Of a stretch of 64,000 nt of DNA, positions 42,127-51,361 are shown one piece after another. The stretch spans positions 124,001 to 188,000 of the forward strand of contig JAEZGN010000016.1 in the NCBI GenBank assembly GCA_023437305.1. The letters are read 5' to 3'. A program made the position numbers and the translations under genes. The notes under the pieces are model-generated. The model searched no databases and was not told the origin of the DNA. It was given only the letters and a program-made list of their open reading frames with translations. Source of the stretch: Bacteroidota bacterium. Its GTDB lineage: Bacteria > Bacteroidota > Bacteroidia > Bacteroidales > Dysgonomonadaceae. Each line of letters starts with the position of its first letter. Position 1 is the first letter of the stretch.

Positions 42127-44790
42127 CTAAATCAAAGAAAAGGTTAGTTCAGACATGCCATTTCCAATCTCAATAGAAGATTTTGTTTTATCCAAATCAA
42201 GCCCATTTACTTTACTCTTATGAGCATTAGCCGGTACGATAACCGTTCCGCTGCACCCCACCGGAAGTATAACATTCATTTTCAACACAGTACCTTCCAT
42301 CGACCAATCAACCGACACTTTTCCATACGGTGAGTTTACGGATGTTTTTGCCCACGTAACACCTTCAGGAATCTGAGGTTCAATATATACATGCTTGTAG
42401 CCGGGATTTTTCTCATCAGTACGAATACCCCCCAATGCCTGATAGAACCAAGAACCTATAGCGTTATAGCAATTATGAATACGGCTTCTCTCACCGCTCC
42501 AGTATTCCCATGTGGTAGAAGCTCCATTATCTATCATATGCAGATAGCCCGGGTAATCACGCTTTTTCAACATAGAATACATAAAGTCTGCCGATTTGTT
42601 TTCTATAGCCCATCTGGTAAGAATAGAAACACCCACCAATCCTACTGCTATATGATCATTGTATTTCTCTTTTGTTTCTCTGAATAGTTGATCTTTCACT
42701 TTATCATAAACGTCCGAAGGCGTTACTCCTACAAGCATTGGGTACGACATATCAAGCTGTGAACCTGTAGAGTACACATTCTTCCCAGCATCAAAAAATG
42801 TTTTATGCAGTAGCTGATTTAAAGTAACTTTTCGTTGAGCAAAATCTTTTGCTTCATCAGGTTTATTGAGCACTGTGGCTATTTTTTCCATTATGCCGAA
42901 ACAATCGCTCACAAAACAGTTGTTCACTAAATTTATTGATAGTTCCGACCCCGAATCGACACCTATCGGAGCTAGCCAGTCTCCCAAGAACCAATCGCGG
43001 TACGGGGTATCGGGCCAACGCTTCAATAGACCATCTACCGTATATTTCTCTACATATTTCAACCATTCCTTCATCGCTGGATAATACTGTTCTATCAATC
43101 TGGAATCATTATAGTTGACGTAAGTTCTCCATGGTGCAACGATAAAAAATCCACACCAATACGGGCCACCTCCCCCTGCTCCCGGATTAGGCGCAACATG
43201 GGGCAGACTTCCACCTTCGCGCATAGAATCATACCAAGCTTGCAGCCAGTTCATAAACAGAGGCGATACATCATACATGGTTTGAAGTGTTTCCAGCGAC
43301 GAATTACCGTCTCCGCCATATCCGGCTCGCTCTAAATGGGGACAATCTACCATATAACCTGAGAAAGTAAGGCAACGCATCGTATATTTAATCATATTAT
43401 GAATCGCATTCAGATCGGAATCGGAGCATTCAAAAGATGACCTATCACGATAGTCGGTATGTATAAGATATGCCTTTATATCTTCTTTTAGAGGCTTTTC
43501 TTTCAAATGTGACACTCTTACATACTGAAAAGCATGATGATTAAATTTATTTTTAAACACTTCTTTACCCTCACCGACAGCGATATAAATATCACTTTGT
43601 CCCTGATCCAAGAAATTGCCATCTTTATCCAAAAAATCAGTATATTCGAGCAGAATTTCATGCCCTTCGGGTAATTTTGGAAAATGAATTTCAAACCAAC
43701 CGTTCAAAGCTTTTCCCATATCCACAAGCCATGTACTATCACCCAGCTGCTTTATATTTTTAGGTATGAATATTTCTTGTATCTTGTTTGGCTGAGTCAT
43801 TTCGGGCGAAGCCTTGTGTCGGGGCAGATCAACTTCCTCTACCCGAGACCATGTCATACGATTAAGAGTACTTGACGATAAATCAATCGGAGTGTGCTTA
43901 CGATCAAGACGTTCGCCTTTGAATTGTAAGGCTTGCCATGTACCTGTATCCATATATCCACTCTCAGAACCTTGCCACGAAGAATCTGTAGTTAATACAG
44001 TATTCCAATTTTTGTTGTGCAAAATATCCAATTGAGCCTTTACAAGTGGACCATCATGATCGGTACCGAATGTTGTTTTCTTATACCAGCCGCTACCAAG
44101 CCAGATAACTAATTCGTTCTCTCCATTCTTCAGATAACTACTTACATCGTATGTTACAATTAATGATCTCTTGTTCAATTGCGAAACTGCGGGAGAAAGG
44201 ACATCTTCACTCACTTTCTTGCCATTGATATATAACTCGTGATAGCCTAATGAGTTGATATGTAAAAATGAAGTCCCTGTATTCTCAATCCTAAACTTTT
44301 TCCTTAATAAAGGAGTCTGTGTGTTTCCTGCGCCCACAGGCAAGCCGATATAGCTGCCTTGCATTTTATCATTACCCACGATTCCGATTCCAAACCGTGC
44401 AATATCGCTCCAATCTGAAACTTCACCTTTATCATTCCATATACGAACCCGCCAATAGCATAACAACCTTGATGATAAAGGACTTCCATTATAAGAGACC
44501 ATTATCGACGAGGAAGAACGCACTTTTCCCTGATTCCACAAATCAGCTTTATTATTCAAAAGAGCAATACTGTCCGATGCTACTTGTATTTCATAAAACC
44601 GTTGTTGCATTTGTCCTTTGGAATATACTATCTTCCAACTAAAATGAGGATTTACATTATCTATAGCATTCGGATTTATCAGATTCTCACACCTAAGGTC
44701 TGTAATACCGATCAAGGAGCGGGCATTACAGATCGGGTGTATAAGCATCGATATAATTATCAAAAAAATATAATAGTATGGTTTTCCCAT
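42127..44790 (-). CDS. Alpha-L-rhamnosidase, GH78
   Basis: An 887-residue exported enzyme with a signal peptide (about 1-23). Domain order follows GH78: N-terminal beta-sandwiches (PHFSWKI), a carbohydrate-binding segment around 160-330, an (alpha/alpha)6 barrel and a C-terminal sandwich. The catalytic region DCPHLERAGYGGDGN supplies Asp and Glu residues, and TTWEYWSGERSRIHN carries the later Glu. It inverts and releases terminal alpha-L-rhamnose. It is last in transcription order, 11 bp from the GH130 gene. Confidence 0.9.
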   Translation of the reverse strand: MGKPYYYIFLIIISMLIHPICNARSLIGITDLRCENLINPNAIDNVNPHFSWKIVYSKGQMQQRFYEIQVASDSIALLNNKADLWNQGKVRSSSSIMVSYNGSPLSSRLLCYWRVRIWNDKGEVSDWSDIARFGIGIVGNDKMQGSYIGLPVGAGNTQTPLLRKKFRIENTGTSFLHINSLGYHELYINGKKVSEDVLSPAVSQLNKRSLIVTYDVSSYLKNGENELVIWLGSGWYKKTTFGTDHDGPLVKAQLDILHNKNWNTVLTTDSSWQGSESGYMDTGTWQALQFKGERLDRKHTPIDLSSSTLNRMTWSRVEEVDLPRHKASPEMTQPNKIQEIFIPKNIKQLGDSTWLVDMGKALNGWFEIHFPKLPEGHEILLEYTDFLDKDGNFLDQGQSDIYIAVGEGKEVFKNKFNHHAFQYVRVSHLKEKPLKEDIKAYLIHTDYRDRSSFECSDSDLNAIHNMIKYTMRCLTFSGYMVDCPHLERAGYGGDGNSSLETLQTMYDVSPLFMNWLQAWYDSMREGGSLPHVAPNPGAGGGGPYWCGFFIVAPWRTYVNYNDSRLIEQYYPAMKEWLKYVEKYTVDGLLKRWPDTPYRDWFLGDWLAPIGVDSGSELSINLVNNCFVSDCFGIMEKIATVLNKPDEAKDFAQRKVTLNQLLHKTFFDAGKNVYSTGSQLDMSYPMLVGVTPSDVYDKVKDQLFRETKEKYNDHIAVGLVGVSILTRWAIENKSADFMYSMLKKRDYPGYLHMIDNGASTTWEYWSGERSRIHNCYNAIGSWFYQALGGIRTDEKNPGYKHVYIEPQIPEGVTWAKTSVNSPYGKVSVDWSMEGTVLKMNVILPVGCSGTVIVPANAHKSKVNGLDLDKTKSSIEIGNGMSELTFSLI

Positions 44791-44801
44791 GATTAAAGTA
44801 T

Positions 44802-45947
44802 TTATTCTTTTTTCTTTTCTGGATCATATACAGCTACAGCCACGCGCGAATCGGCACATCCATAGTATAAATACCATTTTTTACCATAAAACACTAACCC
44901 TTCAATAAACACAGTTCCGGCAGGATACTGTCCACTTTTTTCAAAATCAGCTTGGGGAGTATAAAAAGGCTTATCAAGTTGCCCGAGTAGCTTAGTCGGA
45001 TCTTTCAAATCAAATAAAGCTTGCCCCGCACAATAAGAATTTGCAGTATACAAAGTATCACCTTCTATTCCGTCTGCATTCTTACCATTATATAGCAACA
45101 AGATCCCCTTCTCGGTCATCACTGCCGGAGGGCCACATTCGGTAAGCGAGCTATCGAACTTTCCTTTACGAGGCTCTATTACTTTCAAGAAATCTCCGTC
45201 TTCGGTCAATAAAGGAGTCCAGTTTATCAAGTCTTCAGATGTTGCTACATTTACAAATTTCTCACCCCAGTACATCCAGTATTTTCCATCAATTTTAGCG
45301 ATCACCTGTTTTCCGTCTACCAGTTTGGTAACAATTGATGCTGATTTCGAAAAATCATCTTTAAATCTCCCATTATAAGCTTTTGTAAATACCGGTCCAT
45401 GTTTCTCCCATGTATGTAAATCTCGAGTAGTAGCTACCGCCAAACGAGCTTGTTTTCTATTCCATTGCGTATAAAACATAACATACATACCATCTTCAGT
45501 TACGGCCAGACGCGGATCTTCACAACCACCGGGCCACTCTAGCTCTTTTTGGCTATCATTGTCAGGGTAGAATGCAGGTATAGATTTTCGTTGAAAATGA
45601 AGCCCGTCTTCCGACCAAGCATATCCCAAGCGGGATGTACGTCCACCTATGCCCTGCCCCGATTTATCCTCAGCACGGTAAAGTACTACTATTTTACCAT
45701 CGTAGATAGTTGCTGCCGGATTGAAGGTGTCATTCGATTCCCAATCAACAGAGTCCTTTGTTATCGGACAATAAAAACGAGTTGTGCTATCAGGTGAGAT
45801 AATCGGATTAATACCTTCAGGACGCTGAAAATCAGTCCATGCCCAATCAGGGAACTCTGCAACCTTTTCTGCACCTTTTTTCTCTTTACAAGAGATCAAT
45901 GTAATCACTGCTACAAAGAGAACTGCTTTAAAAATACTGTTTTTCAT
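44802..45947 (-). CDS. GH130 lipoprotein, probable beta-1,2-mannosidase type
   Basis: Lipobox Cys20 (LISCKEK) anchors the protein in the envelope. The five-bladed propeller has GH130 landmarks: WESNDTFNPAATIYDG, GGCEDPRLAVTEDGMYVMFYT, and later CGPPAVMTEKGILLLYNGKN. Many GH130 enzymes are cytoplasmic phosphorylases that need phosphate, but exported lipoprotein members such as Bacteroides BT3780-type act as hydrolases on beta-1,2-mannosides. Export therefore points to a hydrolase. Upstream is a 296-bp region with its own promoter and repeats. Confidence 0.82.
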   Translation of the reverse strand: MKNSIFKAVLFVAVITLISCKEKKGAEKVAEFPDWAWTDFQRPEGINPIISPDSTTRFYCPITKDSVDWESNDTFNPAATIYDGKIVVLYRAEDKSGQGIGGRTSRLGYAWSEDGLHFQRKSIPAFYPDNDSQKELEWPGGCEDPRLAVTEDGMYVMFYTQWNRKQARLAVATTRDLHTWEKHGPVFTKAYNGRFKDDFSKSASIVTKLVDGKQVIAKIDGKYWMYWGEKFVNVATSEDLINWTPLLTEDGDFLKVIEPRKGKFDSSLTECGPPAVMTEKGILLLYNGKNADGIEGDTLYTANSYCAGQALFDLKDPTKLLGQLDKPFYTPQADFEKSGQYPAGTVFIEGLVFYGKKWYLYYGCADSRVAVAVYDPEKKKE

Positions 45948-45984
45948 TGATTTATATTTTAATTATTTTTCTATTTGCATGAAT

Positions 45985-45992
45985 CAAAAATA
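45985..45992 (-). promoter_or_regulatory. -7 element of the GH130-GH78 unit
   Basis: The minus strand reads TATTTTTG 38 bp before the GH130 start. The -33 is not clear, which would suit an activator-dependent promoter. Confidence 0.5.
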
Positions 45993-46012
45993 CGAGATTT
46001 ACATACGCTTAA

Positions 46013-46100
46013 AAAGTGACACAATCCAAAAGCATACATCAACATCATAATCAAACAGATAACCCCCAAAAGGTGACAAAAGTGACAGATTTAAAGCATA
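46013..46100 (-). promoter_or_regulatory. Repeated operator-like boxes upstream of GH130
   Basis: On the plus strand: AAAGTGACA at 46013-46021, AAGGTGACA and AAAGTGACA in tandem at 46070-46087, and AAAGCATA at 46029-46036 and 46093-46100, following the GTGACA boxes by similar distances. Read on the transcribed strand these are TGTCAC-type direct repeats placed upstream of the -7 box, as expected for an activator site. Confidence 0.5.
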
Positions 46101-46243
46101 TTTTTAAATATTACTTTATTTAAATATAAAACTCTTATTATCTGCATTATATAGATAAACAAAAACAAATAAAGTTACAATCGTATCTACTTAACAGGAA
46201 GCTATCTGGTCACCTTATTTTTTACCATATACTACTCAATTCT

Positions 46244-48397
46244 TTATGGAAACGAAGGAGCGTCTACCTTAGTTCCCCATTCCAAATTAGGCCTATCCGA
46301 AGTAGAATATTCAAGTGTAGCTCCGTTTGATATATCATCCCAATTTATCCATGTATTATCATAAGGCTTGCCATCGAAGCTTAAAGAACGGATATAAATA
46401 TCTTTTTCCGAACCTCCTTTTATCAATAAATCTCCTTTTCTTAGGTGTACTCTTATCGATTTAAAAATGGGTGTATTAATTGAAAAGCCTCCAACACCCG
46501 GGATTTCGGGATACAATCCTATACATGCAAAAACGTACCATGCCCCCATCGTTCCCAAATCATCATTACCGGGAAGTCCATCTACCTGATTGAAGTATTG
46601 CTCATTCAAAATACGGTTTACGACTTTCTGTGTTTTGTCAGGACGTCCGGCCCAGTTATATATCCAAGGAATATGAAAACTCGGTTCGTTGCCCGAAGCA
46701 AACCAATCGTCATTATAACCTGCATCCAATCGTCTAAACAAATCATCGAGACGAGCCACAGCATTCGTTTTCCCTCCTACTAGCTCTATTAATCCACCCA
46801 GATCATACGGAACCATCCAAAAATAGTTTTTATATGTAGACTCACGGAAATCATCGCCTAATGATTTCCACGAACCGTCTGCATTACGTGATTGCAACCA
46901 CCCTGTTGCAGGATTATATAGATTTTTCCACGAACGTGCAAAATGGAAATACCGCCAACTGGCAAACTCATCACCACAGGCATATAAAGCAAATCGGGCT
47001 ATAGCAAAATCAGCTGAAGTATACTCCAGTTGTTCAGAAGCATTATAGTATCCTTTATCAAGATACTGTTTCAATCCGGGACGCACTTCTACCTTCTGAG
47101 ACATAGAGCACGAAACTTCTGCCCCATGCTGCATTATTTTAAAAATTGGCTTCGGGTTATAATTCCTTGCACCAAAAGCCCAAGCATTCGAAATTAGTAT
47201 AGGACTAGGGTCTCCCTGCATGATACCGGTTTCTACGTTTGCCATCACCCAACGGGGAAAGCCTTCGCCACCTGTTTGCTCGGCAAACAACTGATGTGAA
47301 ATCACAACATCGGATGCCACATCGGGGTCAAGCATAGCAAGCAACTGTATCTGAGTACGGTATGTATCCCAGTTGCTAAAAGATGTATAATGCTTCGATT
47401 TACTTTTATGTACTTTAAAATCAGCACCCATATATTCTCCATTCGTATCACTACATACATTGGGATGAATAAGAGCTCTATATAGATGCGTATAAAACTG
47501 AGTAATGCGATCCGAATTTGTACCTTCAACCTCTATCTTACCCAAATATTTATTCCATTTTGTTTCGGCCTGATTCTTAATGACATCAAAATTCCATGCT
47601 GAATTCTCAGCTCTCAGGTTTTCTCTTGCATTCTCAACCGATACGTACGAAACGCCTATTTTATATTGTATCACTTTATTCTTACTCACATCGAAAGTGA
47701 AGAATACTCCCGAGTTCTTACCTTCTGCAAAAACAGACTTCTCTCTTATTTTATCATCTTTCCATGTTCCTACCTCAATAGCATTCGCATCGAACTCGGC
47801 AACAAAATAAACTTTATAAGGTGTTGGATACCCGCAGAAAGTACCTCCTTCGGCATATCCTTCGCAAGTATTGGCACCAGTAATTACAACTGTTGCATTT
47901 TCTGTATTTGTAGCAGCTACTCCTGCCCCGATTATAACAGTACCAAAGCTTTCATTCGACGGGTATTCATAACGAGCCATTCCTGTCCTCTCAGTCACAG
48001 AAAGTTCGGCCTTAATATCATCCTGCACCTTAGCTTGATAATAACCTGCATGTCCTTTTTCCTCTGATAGGTTTATCCTATAGCTGATAATATCATCAGG
48101 AGACATTCGCAACTTTCCTTTCACCGGAAAAGTAGGGAAATTTCCCATGTGTTCGCATCCACCGCCACTTAATTGATTAATAACAAAACCAGATTGCTTG
48201 GAAAAATAAGTTGGAGTAAATTGTACCATTCCAAAAGGATAAGTTGCGCCGGGATACATATATCCGGATGCCAATCCCACACCTTTGTTTCCGATAAGGG
48301 TGTTCACCCGACTTGCATAATCTATGCCTGTCGTTTGAGAGTTTACAATAAAGGGTACAATAAGAAAGAAGGATAAGAGCAACAATCTATTTTTCAT
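46244..48397 (-). CDS. Alpha-mannosidase, GH92 (first copy)
   Basis: Signal peptide (about 1-20), an N-terminal beta-sandwich and an (alpha/alpha)6 domain. The GH92 landmarks are YPGATYPFGMVQFTP, NWDTYRTQIQLLAMLDPD, the acid Glu in RESTYKNYFWMVPYD and the calcium/base motif GNDDLGTMGAWYVF. These are calcium-dependent inverting exo-alpha-mannosidases. The C-terminal end differs from the usual pattern (GGFSINTPIF instead of YxLGSPLF), so it likely has a different linkage preference from the second copy at 51362. Confidence 0.9.
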   Translation of the reverse strand: MKNRLLLLSFFLIVPFIVNSQTTGIDYASRVNTLIGNKGVGLASGYMYPGATYPFGMVQFTPTYFSKQSGFVINQLSGGGCEHMGNFPTFPVKGKLRMSPDDIISYRINLSEEKGHAGYYQAKVQDDIKAELSVTERTGMARYEYPSNESFGTVIIGAGVAATNTENATVVITGANTCEGYAEGGTFCGYPTPYKVYFVAEFDANAIEVGTWKDDKIREKSVFAEGKNSGVFFTFDVSKNKVIQYKIGVSYVSVENARENLRAENSAWNFDVIKNQAETKWNKYLGKIEVEGTNSDRITQFYTHLYRALIHPNVCSDTNGEYMGADFKVHKSKSKHYTSFSNWDTYRTQIQLLAMLDPDVASDVVISHQLFAEQTGGEGFPRWVMANVETGIMQGDPSPILISNAWAFGARNYNPKPIFKIMQHGAEVSCSMSQKVEVRPGLKQYLDKGYYNASEQLEYTSADFAIARFALYACGDEFASWRYFHFARSWKNLYNPATGWLQSRNADGSWKSLGDDFRESTYKNYFWMVPYDLGGLIELVGGKTNAVARLDDLFRRLDAGYNDDWFASGNEPSFHIPWIYNWAGRPDKTQKVVNRILNEQYFNQVDGLPGNDDLGTMGAWYVFACIGLYPEIPGVGGFSINTPIFKSIRVHLRKGDLLIKGGSEKDIYIRSLSFDGKPYDNTWINWDDISNGATLEYSTSDRPNLEWGTKVDAPSFP

Positions 48398-48402
48398 ACA
48401 GT

Positions 48403-51342
48403 TTATTTATTATTATATGGAATTGCTTCCAGTTTATAGCTGTTTTCAGGTAAAAGCGAGGCTCCAAATTCTATTTTCAGATTCTTACTTTCTCCTTGTC
48501 TAAGCGTAAAATAATTATCATTGATTATAATAGGCAAAATACGTTCTCCGTCAGAAGTTCTGTATGGTTGCACATGTATAGCAAAAGCTACAGATGAGCC
48601 TATATTTTTTATGGTAGCTTTTATAACCTTTTTATTTCCTCTTGTCTCTATGTGTGAATCGACATTCAATTTTGCTTTACCTAATTTATTTAATGCCGTA
48701 TAGTCTCCCAAGGTGTTTGATCTCCAATAAAAATTATCGGAAAGGATATTTCCATTATCATCTGTCAATTGCAATTTGAGAAAATGAACAGGAGAAAGAT
48801 CTGTTTTTACTTTCTTCTTGCCATACAATTCAATCTCGTAAAGAGAATACCCCCATTCGGTGGCACGTTTTAATCCTACAACCTTTACATAACGGGTTAC
48901 TACAGGTTTAATTTTGATCTCCTCATTTCCGCCTTTAGAATTATTGTCTTCATATATATCTTTCCAATTAGCAGCATCGTCCGATACCTGAATTTTGTAA
49001 GATTTTGCATGAGCATTCTCCCATTTCAATGTAATATTCCCCACTTCTTTTGGTTCTCCTAAATCAACATATATCCATTCATTATCTGTATAATTACTCG
49101 CCCAACGGCTACCGTCACTACCATCAGCTACAGAGCTCGCATCTCCGGCATCATACGAAACGGAAGACGCAACCACATTCTTATTGTAAGCCATATTATC
49201 ATTCGTGAAATCCATATAAAAAGAAGGTGTAGCCTGATTCGCTTTCGCATCTATTTTCTTTACTTGAGTATATCTAGGCATCTCTTTCCCATCCATATTA
49301 TAGATAGTAGCCTTTGCAGTAAGGTTATTCTTATCGCTCAATGTAGCATTTATAACCTTTACCGAATTATCGGCATAGCTCCATTGTATATGAATAGGTT
49401 CACATGCTTTTTTAATGCCCCAATATGCTCCTGTAAGATCGTAATAATAGTCATAGGTTTGCCAGACAAAAGACGGATATGCAGACTGGCTCATCCATGT
49501 CATTATCCCTGTAGCGTCATTCCACATATGATGTTGCCATCCTTCATATATCGCTTTGTTAGATTCCAAATTGAGTAATTGGGCTTTACGACAAAAGTCT
49601 TCTATACCCTTAGGCGTTCCGTAATTTTCAGCTATAGTATTAAAATACTTATCAGGAGCAGCATTAGCAGCTTTAGGTCCAAAGAAGTGCAAATCCCACA
49701 TTTCGTTACGAGGCCACCAGTATTCTTTAGGGATAAATTTCTTGAAGCTTTCGAATGTAGTAAAAACCGCCGTACCTATCTCTGTACGGAAACCCCAGCT
49801 CGGTTTTCCTTTAAATCCAAACATCATAGGATATTTAGTAAAATACCAGCTTGGATGAGCATTTGCCCATGGCCCGCTACCGGATAATCCATCATTATTG
49901 GAAATAGGCTGATACCAGCGATCACCACCATCATAATATTCCACATTCCCCGCTAACCATTCATTGAGCGGAGGAAGTGGTGTTCCTTCATTATCGCCAC
50001 ACCATACGGCAATAGAAGGATGGTTTCGCAAACGTTTGATTTTCTCTATTGCATTATTATTAAACGTCTGTACATCGTCCGGAAGATTGGGATGAGAGTT
50101 TAGCCAAAAATCATCCCAGACCATGATGCCGTACTTATCACATGCGTCATAAAATTCTTCATCGGTTACCGATCCTATCCAATTACGGATCATATTATAA
50201 TTCATCTCCTGATGAAGTTTTACTTTCATATCATACTCTTCTCCACGACAACGCAACATGTATTCGCTCATACCCCAGTTTCCGCCTTTTATATAGACAG
50301 ATTCTCCATTTATTTTTATACGAAAAACATCGTCTACTTTCTCATAGCTGTATTCTTTAATTCCGAACGTTATACTTTTGCTGTCTGACACTCTTCCGTT
50401 TATGCTATATGTCAAATTACATGTATACAGGTTTGGTTCGCCATATCCATTAGGCCACCATAATTTAGGGTTATTAATTTCTAATTGTTTAAAATCCTTA
50501 GCGTCGAATATAAATGGTTTCTGTTGACCTGCACCAAGAACTATTTCTTTCGAAAATTCAATATTGCCCGGCTGAATTACTGCTTTCAACAGCCCTTTAC
50601 ATTCTGTTGTCGTATGATTACTTAATTCAATCTGTAATTTCAAAAAGGCCTTATCATTGTTCGGAACTTTAGATCTAACCCAAGGATCTACGATAGTAAC
50701 AGCACCCGAACTTGTTAGAAATACATCATCAGTAATACCACTGAGCAATCCCGGGACATAAGGCATCCAATCCCAACTGGCACTGGAAATATAAGTTGGG
50801 CTCGCATAATTAGGAACAGGTAAACCCACCCAATGGACCAATACAGCCAACACATTTTTTCCATTTTTATTCAAATAGTCAGTAATATCAAATTTTCCTC
50901 TGTTCATAAAACCATCGAGAAAACCTAATCGATGCCCATTCAGAAAAATTTCACCTTTTCTATTTATACCTTCAAAATTGAACCACAGATGTTCTCCTTC
51001 GGGCAAAACTGGCGTATCAAATTCACCTCGATACCAGAAATTTCTATCATATTTTGATTTATCCACTTTGTAGATATTATCTCCGAAATTCGGATCTTTC
51101 TCCAAGCCGGCTTCCACATACGAACCAAAAACAGTTCCGGGAACAACTGCTGAGACCCAACTTGAGACATCATAATCCAATGCCATCATTTGCTTGCGAT
51201 CCTGAACCTCAGCCTCTGCTTTAATCTTCCAATTAATAATATTCGCATCACTATTAAGAGATATTTTAATCTCCTGAGCATTTAAAAGCTGACCGAATAT
51301 AAAAAAACAAGCAAAAAATAATATTATCGTATTTCTATTCAT
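48403..51342 (-). CDS. GH2 beta-glycosidase (beta-mannosidase/exo-beta-glucosaminidase type) with inserted F5/8-type domain
   Basis: Signal peptide 1-22, then the GH2 sandwich, immunoglobulin-like and TIM-barrel domains. Acid/base Glu452 lies in WCGDNEGTP and the nucleophile is predicted as Glu521 in GFRTEIGTA. About 715-835 is an F5/8-type C (CBM32-like) domain (NKNVVASSVSYDAGDA ... KSYKIQVSDDAANWKDI), placed before the C-terminal beta domain rather than at the end. The closest GH2 branch by motif (WDWMPYVPG, LWWPNGYGEP) covers exo-beta-glucosaminidases and beta-mannosidases; the sugar cannot be settled here. In this locus, beta-linked mannose or GlcNAc is likely. Confidence 0.85.
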   Translation of the reverse strand: MNRNTIILFFACFFIFGQLLNAQEIKISLNSDANIINWKIKAEAEVQDRKQMMALDYDVSSWVSAVVPGTVFGSYVEAGLEKDPNFGDNIYKVDKSKYDRNFWYRGEFDTPVLPEGEHLWFNFEGINRKGEIFLNGHRLGFLDGFMNRGKFDITDYLNKNGKNVLAVLVHWVGLPVPNYASPTYISSASWDWMPYVPGLLSGITDDVFLTSSGAVTIVDPWVRSKVPNNDKAFLKLQIELSNHTTTECKGLLKAVIQPGNIEFSKEIVLGAGQQKPFIFDAKDFKQLEINNPKLWWPNGYGEPNLYTCNLTYSINGRVSDSKSITFGIKEYSYEKVDDVFRIKINGESVYIKGGNWGMSEYMLRCRGEEYDMKVKLHQEMNYNMIRNWIGSVTDEEFYDACDKYGIMVWDDFWLNSHPNLPDDVQTFNNNAIEKIKRLRNHPSIAVWCGDNEGTPLPPLNEWLAGNVEYYDGGDRWYQPISNNDGLSGSGPWANAHPSWYFTKYPMMFGFKGKPSWGFRTEIGTAVFTTFESFKKFIPKEYWWPRNEMWDLHFFGPKAANAAPDKYFNTIAENYGTPKGIEDFCRKAQLLNLESNKAIYEGWQHHMWNDATGIMTWMSQSAYPSFVWQTYDYYYDLTGAYWGIKKACEPIHIQWSYADNSVKVINATLSDKNNLTAKATIYNMDGKEMPRYTQVKKIDAKANQATPSFYMDFTNDNMAYNKNVVASSVSYDAGDASSVADGSDGSRWASNYTDNEWIYVDLGEPKEVGNITLKWENAHAKSYKIQVSDDAANWKDIYEDNNSKGGNEEIKIKPVVTRYVKVVGLKRATEWGYSLYEIELYGKKKVKTDLSPVHFLKLQLTDDNGNILSDNFYWRSNTLGDYTALNKLGKAKLNVDSHIETRGNKKVIKATIKNIGSSVAFAIHVQPYRTSDGERILPIIINDNYFTLRQGESKNLKIEFGASLLPENSYKLEAIPYNNK

Positions 51343-51361
51343 TATTTGAATTTATATCTGT

